This document shows, one piece after another, positions 35,906 to 49,295 of a DNA stretch of 64,000 nt. Made by a program: the position numbers and the translations under genes. Numbering within the stretch: position 1 is the stretch's first letter; every line of letters begins with the position of its first letter. The notes below the pieces were generated by a model that did not search any database, was not told the DNA's origin, and saw only the letters and a program-made list of their open reading frames with translations. Location: NCBI GenBank assembly GCA_964017155.1, contig OZ024861.1, forward strand, positions 52,431,809 through 52,495,808, written 5' to 3'. The stretch is from Oasisia sp. SBJ-2009 (lineage: Eukaryota; Annelida; Polychaeta; Sabellida; Siboglinidae).

Positions 35906-38126
35906 CTCCAGTCGTCTATTGTAGGGTGGACTTAAATTGTCTTAATCTGGTAGTTTTTCTTTGAGTTCACTCCCGGAAACGTCAACGTTTCTTTGCCAAT
36001 GGGGACCTACTGGTGTTTATATTCCAACTATGGCCACATATTTTAATTTTGTAAAATACTTCACACACTTATAAGTGTACTACTTAATGTCTACTCCTTT
36101 TCAAAGCATATTATATCTTCGGTCTTCATTATTTCTTTATCTCACCACGTGATTTATTACTAAGTAGTTATTGACTTGATTTGTTTCCCATATTGTGTTT
36201 TTTAATAAATCGATCGATTGAACTGTGGTTGTTATCTGCACAATTATTAGTTACGATGGACATTTATGACATGTCGGTGTTTGCCACCCCACCCTCGGTA
36301 ACGGCACTGATTATTTTGTGCTTCTGCGAATGCCCCCGAGTGTACCTGCAGGTTCCAGTGTAGAGCTGTCCGGTCTATATAGCTCTGTTGTCTTCGTCGG
36401 TGTTGATTGTTTCGCGTCCTAGTCACTTCACTCGCCTAGTGCTTTGGCAATTAGTGCTCGATGTTTAATTAGACCTGGCTTCGTTATTCTCGGATGGCCG
36501 CCATTCAGGCAGTCTCTGCTAATTGGCTGTTTACAGGTGCGCCCATGTAAACGAGAACAGACCATGGAAATCTGAGGATTGCACATGTTCAAAGACTAGA
36601 TTTAATAACGTACGTGTGTAGCGGTCCAACGCGAGGTGACGTTGTGTGGATAGTAACAGCACAGCACATCACAGAGATGCAGCGGCTTACATGAAACGCA
36701 TTATTTCGGGCAGCGATTAGCTCGTCGATTGTGGAATCAGTGAGCCGATTAACTTCCGCCTTTGTCTCATGTTACGAGTCTAAACGTGTTTACGATTTCG
36801 TAATGCTATATTTAGACATTCCGCTAATGTGGCCGATATTGCATTTGTACGGACTACTATTTCCGAATTATGAACAATATCTTTATTAAAAGTCATTACC
36901 GCGCGTGTGTTTAAACAACGAGTGGCTTATAAAACTATATAACATATGTGCATATTGATAATTTTATATATTTACAAGCATCAACTAAATATACGGACTG
37001 ATTGTTTTCCAATAGGGTCTACTCTACATCAATGTGTTACGTAGAACACATACAAGTGTCATTTTAAGAATATCCTTTCTCCAACAGAACACCAATTATG
37101 CTGCTATTAAAGCCACCTATGTAGGGGCAACCCAATCAACTGGTGTTGTTTCAGCTGGCACAAGTCATGCGTGTCAAATCAAGGAATAAACACAGTGACA
37201 TTCTCCTATAGCGTCTACACCGGACCAGAGCTATTAGGAACATTCCACGGTGTTGAGGTGATGTAACAACACAGCTGTGAGACAGACATTCGCGAAGCGA
37301 CTAGCCCAACAGAAGACAAGCCACCCACGTCTGTTTGGTAGCGGACAAGGCCTTAATATCCCTGGAACCCAATATCCCCACAGGGAACACCCAGCAAGCC
37401 CTGGTTGGGAGGCAAAGGACACCGGTTGCTCTGACACATGACCCAAGGGAGTTTGTTTTAGACTCAGAACGACCAGGTTGGTGTTATCTCTGTCAGCACG
37501 TCGCCTGCGTGGTTACGTAACCGCTGTGGTTTTACGTTCATGAAACACCACACGGACTTCGGAAGACAGCTGGCCGCCCAAGTGATGAGTAAATAAATAA
37601 GACGCCCTGTCGCGACAAACGACAACGACTCGCTGTCACCCGGTCAAGTAATCGCCGGACTGAGCAGATCACCAAGACTAGGCATGACGTATCGACTCGA
37701 TGATGGAAACCTGGAATCGCGTTTACACTAGACCAGCGAAAACAGCAGGATTACCTATTTCCAAGTTCTTGCTGCCAAATAAGATACTAAGCCGCATCAT
37801 CAGGTTTACATAGAAAGCCTTCGTACATAGAACGAGTATTGTACTGGCACGCAATATCAATTCATTATTCAACTTACTAGATATGACATTTGCTGGAATT
37901 CTTATAAATGTGCACCCTGCTGGTGAATGGTGAGACTAGTGTAAATTCGCATTATCGTAAAATAAAATGAACAGTTGTTAAACAACAGATAAAGGTAGAC
38001 TACAAACAAACCAGACGCTTATAATTACAGGTAATTACTGACGACCGGCCTAGACCCGGAGTATACACTTATATCGGTAAATCGACAGAAGAATAAGACC
38101 AATTTAACAAGGTGTGTCTATCTTAC
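35906..38126. other. No gene recognised
   Basis: Unique-looking DNA, probably intron or intergenic. Later exons of the minus-strand gene that starts at 38,316 could lie here, but I could not identify any. Confidence 0.35.
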
Positions 38127-38316
38127 CTCCAAGTGCCGTTCTGGCGAGGACGAAGGCCGCATGCGTGGCAGCAGCGATCGTGAACAGCACGAGAGAGTAG
38201 ATGATGCAGAGACCGAGGATAAACAGTCCTCTGACGTCGTTCTCGACGCTCAGTTTCTCCATCACCGCAGACTTTCTGTTACCGACGGTCAGCGGCACCA
38301 TGATCATTTCTGACAA
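38127..38316 (-). CDS. Probable first coding exon of a single-pass membrane protein
   Basis: This minus-strand exon starts at ATG 38,314-38,316 and ends at a strong donor (TTGGAG/GTAAGA) after 63 codons plus one base. It encodes a short N-terminal segment with charged residues ('MEKLSVENDVRG') and then a hydrophobic helix 'LFILGLCIIYSLVLFTIAAA', followed by 'THAAFVLARTALG'. That looks like a signal anchor or first transmembrane segment. An in-frame Met three codons downstream could also be used. Upstream DNA (38,330-38,700) is CpG-rich, as expected of a promoter region. The family is not recognised, and no further exon was found. Confidence 0.5.
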
Positions 38317-39166
38317 CGTTCACACCTGCGGTCGATATCTGGGGCTTTCGTCGGCGTTTTAACGTTCGTTTGTTCGTCTAATAACGTATTCGTACGGCGC
38401 TGTTCGTTACCCATTCGCTTGTGATGAACACCTGTATGTCTGACGTCTGTCACACTCGTTTGTCGGCGGATATTCGCCAGCTTCCCTTCGCGCGTTCGAC
38501 TCCAACAAGCGCCAATAAACAACTGTGTATTTACTCGCTGGAGTCGCGGTTAATTACGCGAAAGGGCAGAGGTCGTCGGTTCAGCCAATCAGACGGCGGC
38601 GTATCCCCGGGTAACCTTGGAGGCACGCACAGCCAGTCATCGCGGGCGACTAGCGATGGACGCCGGTCCACATAACAACAGAAGGGGGGCGTAAGGCTGG
38701 ATTAGCTTTGTACGTCTGCACACGGCGTAGGCCCTACTGCTAGCGACGCGAGGGATGTCACGATTACATTTTTGTGAGCGTAGTTCTAGCGTATAGCAAA
38801 CGGCATTAAATTAGTATGCAACACAACGTTGTCGTAAACACAAATCCGATTAAACAACCTTAATGTTAATCTCCACGTCAGGCTACTTCTATTCACGTCA
38901 TTGTCGTATCGACCCTTAACATCATAATATGTCTGGGTATTGACTAAAGCTAACGTCTAATTCATTAAATAAGATTCGTGTTTTTATCTTGTTCACTACT
39001 TACTAAACACGAATAGGTCCAGACAAGCGTAACAACAGCAGCGTTCACCTGCACGTTTTACTGCGCCACTTTATTGTGCATATTTCTTTAGTAGACATTT
39101 GGCCGACTCAGACTGGTAGACAATAATCTGGAACCGTGGAGGGTGGCACGTAACAATTTTCTCCAG
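38317..39166. promoter_or_regulatory. CpG-rich upstream region of the 38.3-kb exon
   Basis: About 38,330-38,760 is rich in CG dinucleotides compared with its surroundings, for example 'cggcggcgtatccccggg' near 38,594. This would suit a promoter driving the minus-strand exon at 38,127-38,316. No TATA box or initiator can be assigned. 38,770-39,166 is ordinary AT-rich DNA. Confidence 0.3.
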
Positions 39167-39341
<175 letters not shown>

Positions 39342-39760
39342 AAGTTAACATTAAAATTAGAGTGATACTGACCGACACTGCGTATCGAGACAGCAGGTTG
39401 ATAACAAATGAAAGCGGACTTTGCCTCAGTAGAGACTACAGAAACATGCGAACGATGTCCAGCAGTCTGGACTGACCAACGCCGTCTATTATCGTTGGCA
39501 CGGAACGACTAACCAATTACACTTGTGTACATTTTCTGACAACCAATGTGTAACATAACACGCCGTTACACTGGCCGTGGACATTTGTGTAGCTGTTAGA
39601 CTATATATCGACCGTTGATGTTGTTGCTGTTAATGTTGTTGCACTCCTCTTTCGTTCAGAAGACCGACGGGAGACTGTTCGTGATATTTTTCTTCCTTCT
39701 CCCCCCCGGTCCTGTTTAATTGCCGATTTCATTCTCCACCATACACTTTATCGACAATCA
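39342..39760. other. No gene recognised
   Basis: Nothing identified between the TA tract and the pentanucleotide array. Confidence 0.35.
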
Positions 39761-40230
39761 CGACACGACACGACACGGCACGGCACGGCACGGCACGGCA
39801 CGGCACGGCACGGCACGGCACGGCACGGCACGGCACGGCACGGCACGGCACGGCACGGCACGGCACGGCACGGCACGGCACGGCACGGCACGGCACGGCA
39901 CGGCACGGCACGGCACGGCACGGCACGGCACGGCACGGCACGGCACGGCACGGCACGGCACGGCACGGCACGGCACGGCACGGCACGGCACGGCACGGCA
40001 CGGCACGGCACGGCACGGCACGGCACGGCACGGCACGGCACGGCACGGCACGGCACGGCACGGCACGGCACGGCACGGCACGGCACGGCACCGCACCGCA
40101 CCGCACCGCACCGCACCGCACCGCACCGCACCGCACCGCACCGCACCGCACCACACCACACCACACCACACCACACCACACCACACCACACCACACCACA
40201 CCACACCACACCACACCACACCACACCACA
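39761..40230. repeat. Pentanucleotide array in four homogeneous blocks
   Basis: Blocks in order are CGACA x3 (39,761-39,775), CGGCA x63 (39,776-40,090), CCGCA x12 (40,091-40,150) and CCACA x16 (40,151-40,230). Each block differs from the next by one base and phase is kept throughout. Long frames on both strands across the array are artefacts of its low complexity. Confidence 0.97.
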
Positions 40231-40324
40231 CCCCAACAAATACTTTTTTGATATAGCGCAGTATCCAGTCATCAGGACTGATGGTCAAAATATCGTCTAT
40301 GTAACATATGTCGTTTGCTTTTCT

Positions 40325-40730
<406 letters not shown>

Positions 40731-42865
40731 TACTTCCGCGCACAGCGATTTGGGCGATGCATTAACCGGCAAGACACTGACAATACAAACAAGTATGCAA
40801 CATTTACAATTTAGGCAATTTTATCATGATAAGGTTTGGAAAATAATTATTATAAACATCTTGGAAATGGAAATGCCTCCACATATGGTAAGAAGTATTG
40901 ATTTAAACAGGCAGGCCTACTTCTGTAAAAGAAAACGAAAAAGGAACCAACAATACCTTTGTCGGCCCTATAATGCAATACTTAGGCCTCATTTCGACCA
41001 TTGTATACAAAGAGGAGACCAAACCGGACAAATGACGTAGACACGCAGGCAACAAGACAGAGGAGAGCAACACAATGAGCCGAAGACTTCTTGGCCAGGT
41101 GGATCTGGAGCTAATTATATTGTAAAAGTCGTGTTAAACATTCATGTCTAGTAATTCCAACGTGTTTTATATACACCGCTATACATTATAATGTAAACCT
41201 GCTTTTACGGTTTAGTCAGTTGGCTTACCACCTAGCTAGTAGCGACGTAACATGTCGTTTGCTGACACGATCTTTCAACTATATTATTTAATTATTTACA
41301 CAGACCCGTACTCAGACACGGGGGTTCACGTGAGCCCACCCTAAGTGAACTTCATTTTAAAAATGTGATCAAAAAATGGTTTCTTAATCTGTCGGTTTAA
41401 TACAAACAGAGGACATCCCGTCGCTTATCTGTTATTTTAAGCGTTATAATCAATATAGTGTTCGACTGAGCGGCCTTGTCTCCCTTCAGTGATGACGACC
41501 AAGGGCGCGACGTGAGACCACGTGACCCAAGTCCAATAATAGCGGCCTCCACTTCTCGTGTCATGAACCCGGGTATATTATTAGCTCCCGGTTCACGCCA
41601 GGTTAAGTTGCTGTTCTCGGCGACGCAGTAAGTCGCCAACAGTTGGCGACGTGGGGTATTGTATTGAGGATTAGTCATAATTACTATGTTGATGGTCCGA
41701 AGCGATGTTGTCGATATTGCACAAGAAGGTGTGGTTCGTTTATGTGGGAGGGCGGTGGACATTGTTATGTTTCGCGAAATTAGCATGAAACGTCAGGAGC
41801 AGAACACTCGGCATGAGTATGCAGCTTTAAACTTAGACGTATTTAAGTGGTGTACGCCTGTTGGTAAGCTATATTTTGGTAACGTAGAACACATACAGAT
41901 CCTTACACCTGCTCGTTGTTACCTGAACAAAACCTAGCTCAAATGTGTCAACATCACGCTGATATTAATCATATATGGATATTTTAAATCGGCACGGTTA
42001 TGATTTTCGGGACATGTAATTTAGTTCTTCCGAATGGCACATTTGAAATTGTCCACACTTCAAGTAATTATTTTAACACGTCCAACTAACTCAATATGAA
42101 CACAGAAACCGTTTCACAGGTTCACAGCGGGTCCATATTCCAGTGTGTTAAATAGACCCAGGGTCCGTCGACGTAACACGTCGGGCCATTCACGATGTCA
42201 GGCCGACCATTTGATACACCAACGCGCGCGCTGCGCTAATCCGGACTAGAACAACAGGTCATTGACCATGACCGGTCAGTCTATAGTTCTATCGTTCTGT
42301 GCACACCGGATAGCTTCAGTTCAGGAAGTTAACGGAAATTTCCATGTTCAACGCACATACCGAACAAAACTGTTTACAAAACACCTTAATTTGGAAATCT
42401 AAAGGATTTATGAAAAGGACTTATGGACGAACGCCAAAAAGCGAGTCAGATGTTTGAGGACAACGTTACATACAATTAATTAATTAATTAATTTGAGTTC
42501 GACGCTACGGGAATTCCCCCCACTGAATTGATGCTCCCTCAGCTCGCCGACACCTCGCGCCAACACAATAACGTACGTGTAGGTCTTCACCACAGAACAG
42601 ACGACCCAACACAACCTCGCTTTATCAACAATTTATTCGTTAGCACTATGTGGGTCGAAGCTTGTTTAAATTGCTGATTGACATCTTGCAGATCACTTCA
42701 GTTCACAATTTGATTCTAGGCATACAAACGTTGTTATTTTCTTACATATTAATCGTCGAATGATTTTTATAGAACGCGAAACAGCCGAGATCCCAGGCAA
42801 CAAATGACGCTACTCTATGTAAGACAATTACCTCTCTATATGTTATCACAATTCACCAGGAACAC
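40731..42865. other. No gene recognised
   Basis: Frames at 41,397-41,786 (minus) and 41,686-41,937 (plus) overlap and have no known domain or clear splice context. A (TTAA)n run lies at about 42,474-42,493. Confidence 0.35.
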
Positions 42866-42872
42866 ACACACA

Positions 42873-42907
<35 letters not shown>

Positions 42908-42951
42908 GCCATATATATTATATATATATGCCATATTTTATGCCATATTTT

Positions 42952-43016
<65 letters not shown>
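42866..43016. repeat. (CATA)n, GCCATATTTTAT and (TA)n compound microsatellite
   Basis: CATA units at about 42,870-42,900 pass into TATATATGCCATAT motifs. These give way to a pure TA tract at 42,957-43,015. Confidence 0.9.
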
Positions 43017-43018
<2 letters not shown>

Positions 43019-44049
43019 ACAAGCGATGGCGCTGTCTTTGATGAAAACATCTTGACAATTAATTTTATTATTAATAAATTCGTTTTTTACATTTAACTAC
43101 ATTAAGAAGTCTACAATGTAGTTTGAGTTATCGATATAAGATTGTCCAGATTCATAGGAAAGATACACCTACTATTGCAATATATATAATTACAACACCG
43201 TTTTATTGAATACAATATTCTAGGGATACGTAAATTTAGATAAACCACTGAAAATAGTTATATGTTTGTCAAAAGTCGTACTAACTATATACCTACTGAC
43301 CCCTGTGTACTCGGCCGAGCAGAACGTGATGGTAGACACATGACGTCAACTTGTTTATTCCTTAATCCGCACGAACGTGTTTGTAGGCACAACGTTGACA
43401 TGTCCAGCTGAATTCTTGTAACATATCGTCCTATATGTGACCATGTCTTTAATTAGGAAGTAAACATGTTTTCACTGGTGTCTTCATTGTATGGACATCA
43501 GACACAGAAAACATAATAAACAGAAAGCGGATTTATTCGCTGAAAAAGTGTCACAGCACACACACACGCACGTCCACACATACGCACACGTTGAAATAGT
43601 GTTGTCATGATTCAAATTCTCTGTGCAGAGCTGTCAAATTAAGACTATATATGTTAGAGCTTGACTCCAATTAGTCACGCGCTGTAATGGCAAATGTCAC
43701 GACGGCTACTGCGAGACTGTCCTAGACCGACCCGACCGCCTTCTAAGTCTATGTTAAAACTCTCCACCACTACAATACAGATTACTGATACACTGGTGCA
43801 ACGTTTCTAACATAGAGCTAACATAAGTCGTGCTGCTCGGGCGTAGTTGAGGTTGAGAGGACACACGAAGAAAGTCGACTATGTCGAACGATTTTCAACG
43901 TAATCCGAAATAGCGCAGGTTCTTGTTGACGGATGTACTAAAAATAGATTCCATATTAACAGCTAATCTATGTTATGCACTGATAACGTTTGAGTTTCGT
44001 AAGTATCGGTTTGTTGCCGGTCAGTATACTGACACGGTAATCATTTATC
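43017..44049. other. No gene recognised
   Basis: Nothing identified except a short CA/CG-rich run near 43,557-43,590. Confidence 0.4.
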
Positions 44050-45465
44050 AGGTGTGTTACTTGCACTACACGGATAGGTAGCACATGCACAGGTGTGTTA
44101 CTTGCACTACACGGATATATAGCATAGGCACAGTGGTGTTACTTGCACTACACGGATAGATAGTACATGCACAGGTGTGTTACTTGCACTACACGGATAT
44201 ATAGCATAGGCACAGGTGTGTTACTTGCACTACACGGATAGATAGTACATGCACAGGTGTGTTACTTGCACTACACGGATATATAGCATAGGCACAGGTG
44301 TGTTACTTGCACTTCACGGATAGATAGTACATGCACAGGTGTGTTACTTGCACTACACGGATATATAGCATAGGCACAGGTGTGTTACTTGCACTACACG
44401 GATAGATAGTACATGCACAGGTGTGTTACTTGCACTACACGGATATATAGCATAGGCACATGTGTGTTACTTGCACTACACGGATAGATAGTACATGCAC
44501 AGGTGTGTTACTTGCACTACATGGATATATAGCATAGGCACAGGTGTGTTACTTGCACTACACGGATATATATAGCATAAGCACAGGTGTGTTACTTGCA
44601 CTACACGGATATATAGCATAAGCACAGGTGTGTTACTTGCACTACACGGATATATAGCATAGGCACAGGTGTGTTACTTGCACTACACGGATATATAGCA
44701 CATGCACAGGTGTGTTACTCGCACAACATGGATATATAGCACATGCACAGGTGTGTTACTTGCACTACACGGATATATAGCACATGCACAGGTGTGTTAC
44801 TCGCACAACATGGATATATAGCACATGCACAGGTGTGTTACTTGCACTACATGGATATATAGCACATGCACAGGTGTGTTACTTGCACTACATGGATATA
44901 TAGCACATGCACAGGTGTGTTACTCGCACTACATGGATATATAGCACATGCACAGGTGTGTTACTTGCACTACACGGATATATAGCATAAGCACAGGTGT
45001 GTTACTTGCACTACACGGATATATAGCATAGGCACAGGTGTGTTACTTGCACTACACGGATATATAGCACATGCACAGGTGTGTTACTCGCACAACATGG
45101 ATATATAGCACATGCACAGGTGTGTTACTTGCACTACATGGATATATAGCACATGCACAGGTGTGTTACTTGCACTACATGGATATATAGCACATGCACA
45201 GGTGTGTTACTCGCACTACATGGATATATAGCACATGCACAGGTGTGTTACTCGCACTACATGGATATATAGCACATGCACAGGTGTGTTACTTGCACTA
45301 CATGGATATATAGCACATGCACAGGTGTGTTACTCGCACTACATGGATATATAGCACATGCACAGGTGTGTTACTTGCACTACATGGATATATAGCACAT
45401 GCACAGGTGTGTTATTTGCACTACACGGATAGATAGTACATGCACAGGTGTGCTACTTGCACAAC
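44050..45465 (+). repeat. 41-bp satellite, about 34 copies, with 82-bp higher-order units
   Basis: The unit is 'aggtgtgttacttgcactac' plus 'acggatatatagcacatgcac'. In the left third (to about 44,520) two variants alternate regularly, ending 'gatagtacatgcac' and 'atatagcataggcac', so the true period is 82 bp. Toward the right the variants 'acatggatatatagcacatg' and 'tactcgcac' take over and the alternation is lost. There are no spacers between units and no coding signal. Confidence 0.97.
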
Positions 45466-45965
45466 ACTGGAAGACCAACCACCCGCCGACCAACACGAGA
45501 TAACTTCATGGATTTCAATATGTCACTATGTAATAATATGAACGATTTACAGGGATAAACCTGCGACTATCTAATGTAACTGCCAATCTTGAAAATTGCC
45601 AATAGTCCCCTTTCTTGTGTTAAAAATATATGTATTTCTGAGACTGCTGTCGCATGTAAACTTGGCGGCATTCAATCTTCTTCTGAAGTGAATTCTATAC
45701 AGGTATAAGTACGTTGTGGGGCCGGAGCGGAGTAATCGGAGGTGAACGGGTTGGGAATGGGATTTGGAGGGTGCGCGGGAGAAAGGGGCACTCTTGACTT
45801 GCTACGAACGAAGAGTCACCGCATGTACGTTACGAGTAAATTAGAAGATTTGTCTTGAGAGATTCATTGCAACTGGCCGGGAGTAGACTGAGCCGTCTGT
45901 TGATAGTCCCGACGTCTGACTGTGGGCAGCTCTCTCCTAACTCTCTCCGTGTCCATCCTTGAAAA
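45466..45965. other. No gene recognised
   Basis: Nothing identified between the satellite and the pentanucleotide array. Confidence 0.4.
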
Positions 45966-46250
45966 TAATATAATATAATGTAATGTAATATAATGTAATG
46001 TAATGTAATGTAATGTAATGTAATGTAATGTAATGTAATGTAATGTAATGTAATGTAATGTAGTGTAGTGTAGTGTAGTGTAGTGTAGTGTAGTGTAGTG
46101 TAGTGTAGTGTAGTGTAGTGTAGTGTAGTGTAGTGTAGTGTAGTGCAGTGCAGTGCAGTGCAGTGCAGTGCAGTGCAGTGCAATGCAATGCAATACAATA
46201 CAATACAATACAATACAATACAATACAATATAATATAATATAATATAATA
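45966..46250. repeat. Pentanucleotide array cycling through six unit variants
   Basis: Blocks in order are TAATA and TAATG mixed (45,966-45,990), TAATG x14 (45,991-46,060), TAGTG x17 (46,061-46,145), CAGTG x7 (46,146-46,180), CAATG x2 (46,181-46,190), CAATA x8 (46,191-46,230) and TAATA x4 (46,231-46,250). Every border is a single transition and the last unit equals the first. Confidence 0.97.
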
Positions 46251-47045
46251 ATATACAACACACAGATGTTGCCTCTTTAGGAATATTCTGGCGCACACTA
46301 AAAGGCGGGCCACGAACTGGCAGACCGGACGGATACGGAAGACCACATTCACCAAAATGCCACCGATCTTTGTTCAATATGTACAAGCTTTGTTGTTGTC
46401 TACGCGTGTGATCGTAAATACTGGAGACTTATTATTATGTTGTACTAACAACTCTAAATGTAATACCGAATGGTGTTACTTGTATTTATAAAATCTTAAA
46501 AATAAATTAAAATGTTAGGTCTTAACAATTGACTCTACGAGTATTCGCTCAGTCAAAAACAGAAGTCCTACATAGACGGCAGCGTCATACTGTCGGTTTA
46601 TTTAAATCGTTTGATGTAATGACTCGCCTAATCTTATAGAATATAAAAGTGTTCACAGGCCACTAATTCCCATTATTGAATACCGACCTTATAGAAATGG
46701 TCACCTGGCAGGTGAGGAATGCTGACGCTCCTACCGTCTTTTGATGTTCTTTGATCTATTGTGAAAGGACATATATGTGGATTGATCTCGGATTGCACTG
46801 CTAGCTGCACATTTGTTAGTGGGTGGGTGAGTAGTTCTTGTTTTAAGGGTTATTTAATAGAATGTACTTCACTGAGATCATGGACGTTGTATCGGAGGTT
46901 AGCTGTCTTTTGATGTAACAACTCGCCTAACGGTACATATTTTCAAAGGGCATTAACACTTACTTTGGGGTGCCGGCCTTTGGTGAGGACATCTGAATGT
47001 TGATGGACATTATCTCTTCACAAGTGTACGTTAATTATAGGCCTA
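46251..47045. other. No gene recognised
   Basis: Two loosely similar stretches occur (about 46,610-46,720 and 46,910-47,000), each with 'tgatgtaa' then 'actcgcctaa', so a diverged local duplication is likely. Confidence 0.4.
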
Positions 47046-47680
47046 GTTATTACTAGTGTAGTCTCGCTTAACCGGCTGTCGGTCGGCTGCGGAACTACGC
47101 CGAGAAGACAGTCTGGCCACATTTGCCGGCTTTTCTTTGGTATCCGCGTGATCTATACAATGCTGCCGCCTCACGGACACTGCCGTAATATATATTTTTT
47201 TATAAACAACTGCAAATTTGTATTTCTATTTATTTTGTGTTAACATAAGTTTAATTTTGAATAGTTTTTATAATACAGCATTATTTGATCAAAAGGTTTC
47301 CTTATTTAATTTGTATGCTATCCGTGTCGGGCTAGACAATGCTGCCACCTCACGGATACTGGTTAATCCTGCCGTAATTCTTATTTTATAAACAACGGTA
47401 ATTTTGAATTTTTACTTACTTTTGTGTTAATATAAGTTCAATGGTGAATACTTTTCATATGATATTAGTATTTTATAAAACTATATCGTTATTTACATTT
47501 TTATTTCATAGTTGGCCTGAGAGCCAATCAGCGTCTCTACCCTAATCTGGGGTAAGGCTGCCCGGATGTAGAAACTTAAGCCCATATACTGTCCCAGGCG
47601 GAGTTGAGGGGGGCTTAAAAGTGCTGCCACCTCACGGAGTCTGGGTAACCGAGGCTATTACTAGTGCTGAGGCTCACTGG
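47046..47680. repeat. Dispersed repeat family, copies 1-3
   Basis: Copies begin near 47,055 ('gtctcgcttaaccggctgtc' and 'ggctgcggaactacgccgag'), 47,330 ('caatgctgccacctcacgga' and 'taatcctgccgtaattc') and 47,620 (partial). A further copy lies at 49,745-49,960. No coding capacity is seen. It may be a MITE or SINE-like family. Confidence 0.7.
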
Positions 47681-48198
47681 TACTTATGGCAATCACATTC
47701 GTTTTATCACCCCCATTAAAGTTATCTTGACTTAAATTATAAAACTGAGATGTCCTATAAGTACCCTAATTAAACATTTAATAACATTATATATAAATAT
47801 AAAAAGTAATAGAAATGTAACAATAAGAACCTATTTAAATAAAAATGTAATAACATACAAAATATAAATGTAATAATATAAAAATATTAATATAAGTGTA
47901 GGCCGTATACAGTCATATGCATGTTAAGATTTAATATATAGATGTCATACATGCAGTGCACAGAGCGTATCGATCGGTGGCATTTTTGTGAATGTGGTCT
48001 GCTATATCCGCGCGATACGCCAATTCGTTTAGAGTGCATCGATATTCTGCATGCCCCCGTGTCAAACACCATTAACATTGAACTGTACAGTCAAATCACG
48101 TACAAATGCTGCGCATATATATACGGCTGTACAAAGACGTGGTTGATAACACACTGTGCAGAACCGAACAGCAATGAACTGATGCATACACACGTACA
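47681..48198. other. No gene recognised
   Basis: AT-rich to about 47,940. Nothing identified. Confidence 0.4.
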
Positions 48199-48350
48199 TC
48201 CATGCACGCACGCACGCACGCACACACGCACGCATGCACGCACCCACGCACCCACGCACGCACTGACGCACACACGCACGCACGCACACACACACACACG
48301 CACGCGAACAGATATACACGCACGCACGGGCACACGCACACACGGGTACA
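48199..48350. repeat. Imperfect (ACGC)/(ACAC)n array
   Basis: ACGC, ACAC, ACCC and ATGC tetramers, interrupted near 48,305. A shorter relative lies at about 48,640-48,680. Confidence 0.9.
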
Positions 48351-49184
48351 CACCCTCCCACCAATCACACGCCGGTCTATCCACGCAGGCATGCATTCAC
48401 GTATTGCGTGTGTGCATGCGTGTGTGTGTACACTTGAACAATAACTACAATTTCAATATCCCACGAAGCGAAATGTGTGTGCAGCGTCCATTACAATTAA
48501 TTAATTAATTAATACAAATCAATACACGAGTAGAACAGTTTCTAACACCTGGTCGTGAAAAAACTACCCCACTCCGTGATATTCTAATTGCGGTCGTCTA
48601 ATCACAGATAATATATCATCGTAGTGGAATGTATAAACACGCGCACGCATGCAGGCACGCACGCACGCACAAACGCACATTGTCACAAATAAACGAAGTA
48701 TTTGTCTCTTTCTGTTGCAAAAAAAGTATTACAACTGTGCTAGTCACTAGTAGACCAACAAGGCAAGTGCAGCGATCCATTGCGCACTGTGTTACTGGTG
48801 ATCGATCCTATGGAACGATCTTAGGGTCACAATTCCACATTGCAACATCGTCGAAATCTGTCATCGCGTCAGATTATTTCGAATAATTTGCTCACATACT
48901 GTTGAAATACAGAGTCTGCGCAAATAAGAAATCTGCACAAATACAAAGTGTGTTCAAACATAAAATTTAATAAGTCTGCTCAAACACAATTGAGCTTGTG
49001 CTGCACCCTAGCGAACTGCGCCGCTGTAACTAGAACAACGTTCCTAAAACCCTGGCCAACGGTCCAAATTTGGCCCGCGGATAGTTGACAACTGGTCCGC
49101 GAGACCCGGGCTAAGAATACGAAATAGTCAAGAACAACTAGAAGCCTAAAATAGAACACGACGTGACTGTCGACAATCGTGTGC
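48351..49184. other. No gene recognised
   Basis: A (TTAA)n run lies at about 48,497-48,513. Nothing else is identified. Confidence 0.4.
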
Positions 49185-49295
49185 TGCCGTGTTGAATCTT
49201 GGGTAAGTTCGTTAATTCTACGTTGCTCCAGTTCACTTTACACAGCTGTATGCATAAATACATGGCTATAGACAGTGGAGAAAAGTTGTGTTTGA
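49185..49295 (+). mobile_element. SINE body fragment
   Basis: Matches the SINE at 35.6 kb over 'cttgggtaagtt', 'ctacgttgctccagttcact' and 'catggctatagacagtgg'. The head and tail are missing. Confidence 0.75.

Noticed and set aside
37234..37446. A 70-codon minus-strand frame considered as exon 2 of the 38.3-kb gene
   Set aside because: No acceptor in the required phase and no homology I could defend.
41397..41937. Two overlapping frames on opposite strands (129 and 83 codons)
   Set aside because: Neither has a recognisable motif; overlap on both strands suggests chance.
44050..45465. Possible CRISPR array
   Set aside because: The 41-bp units are directly adjacent with no unique spacers, and the genome is eukaryotic. 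It is a satellite.
45830..46386. Frames of 143-163 codons on the minus strand
   Set aside because: Artefact of the 46-kb pentanucleotide array; no domain outside it.
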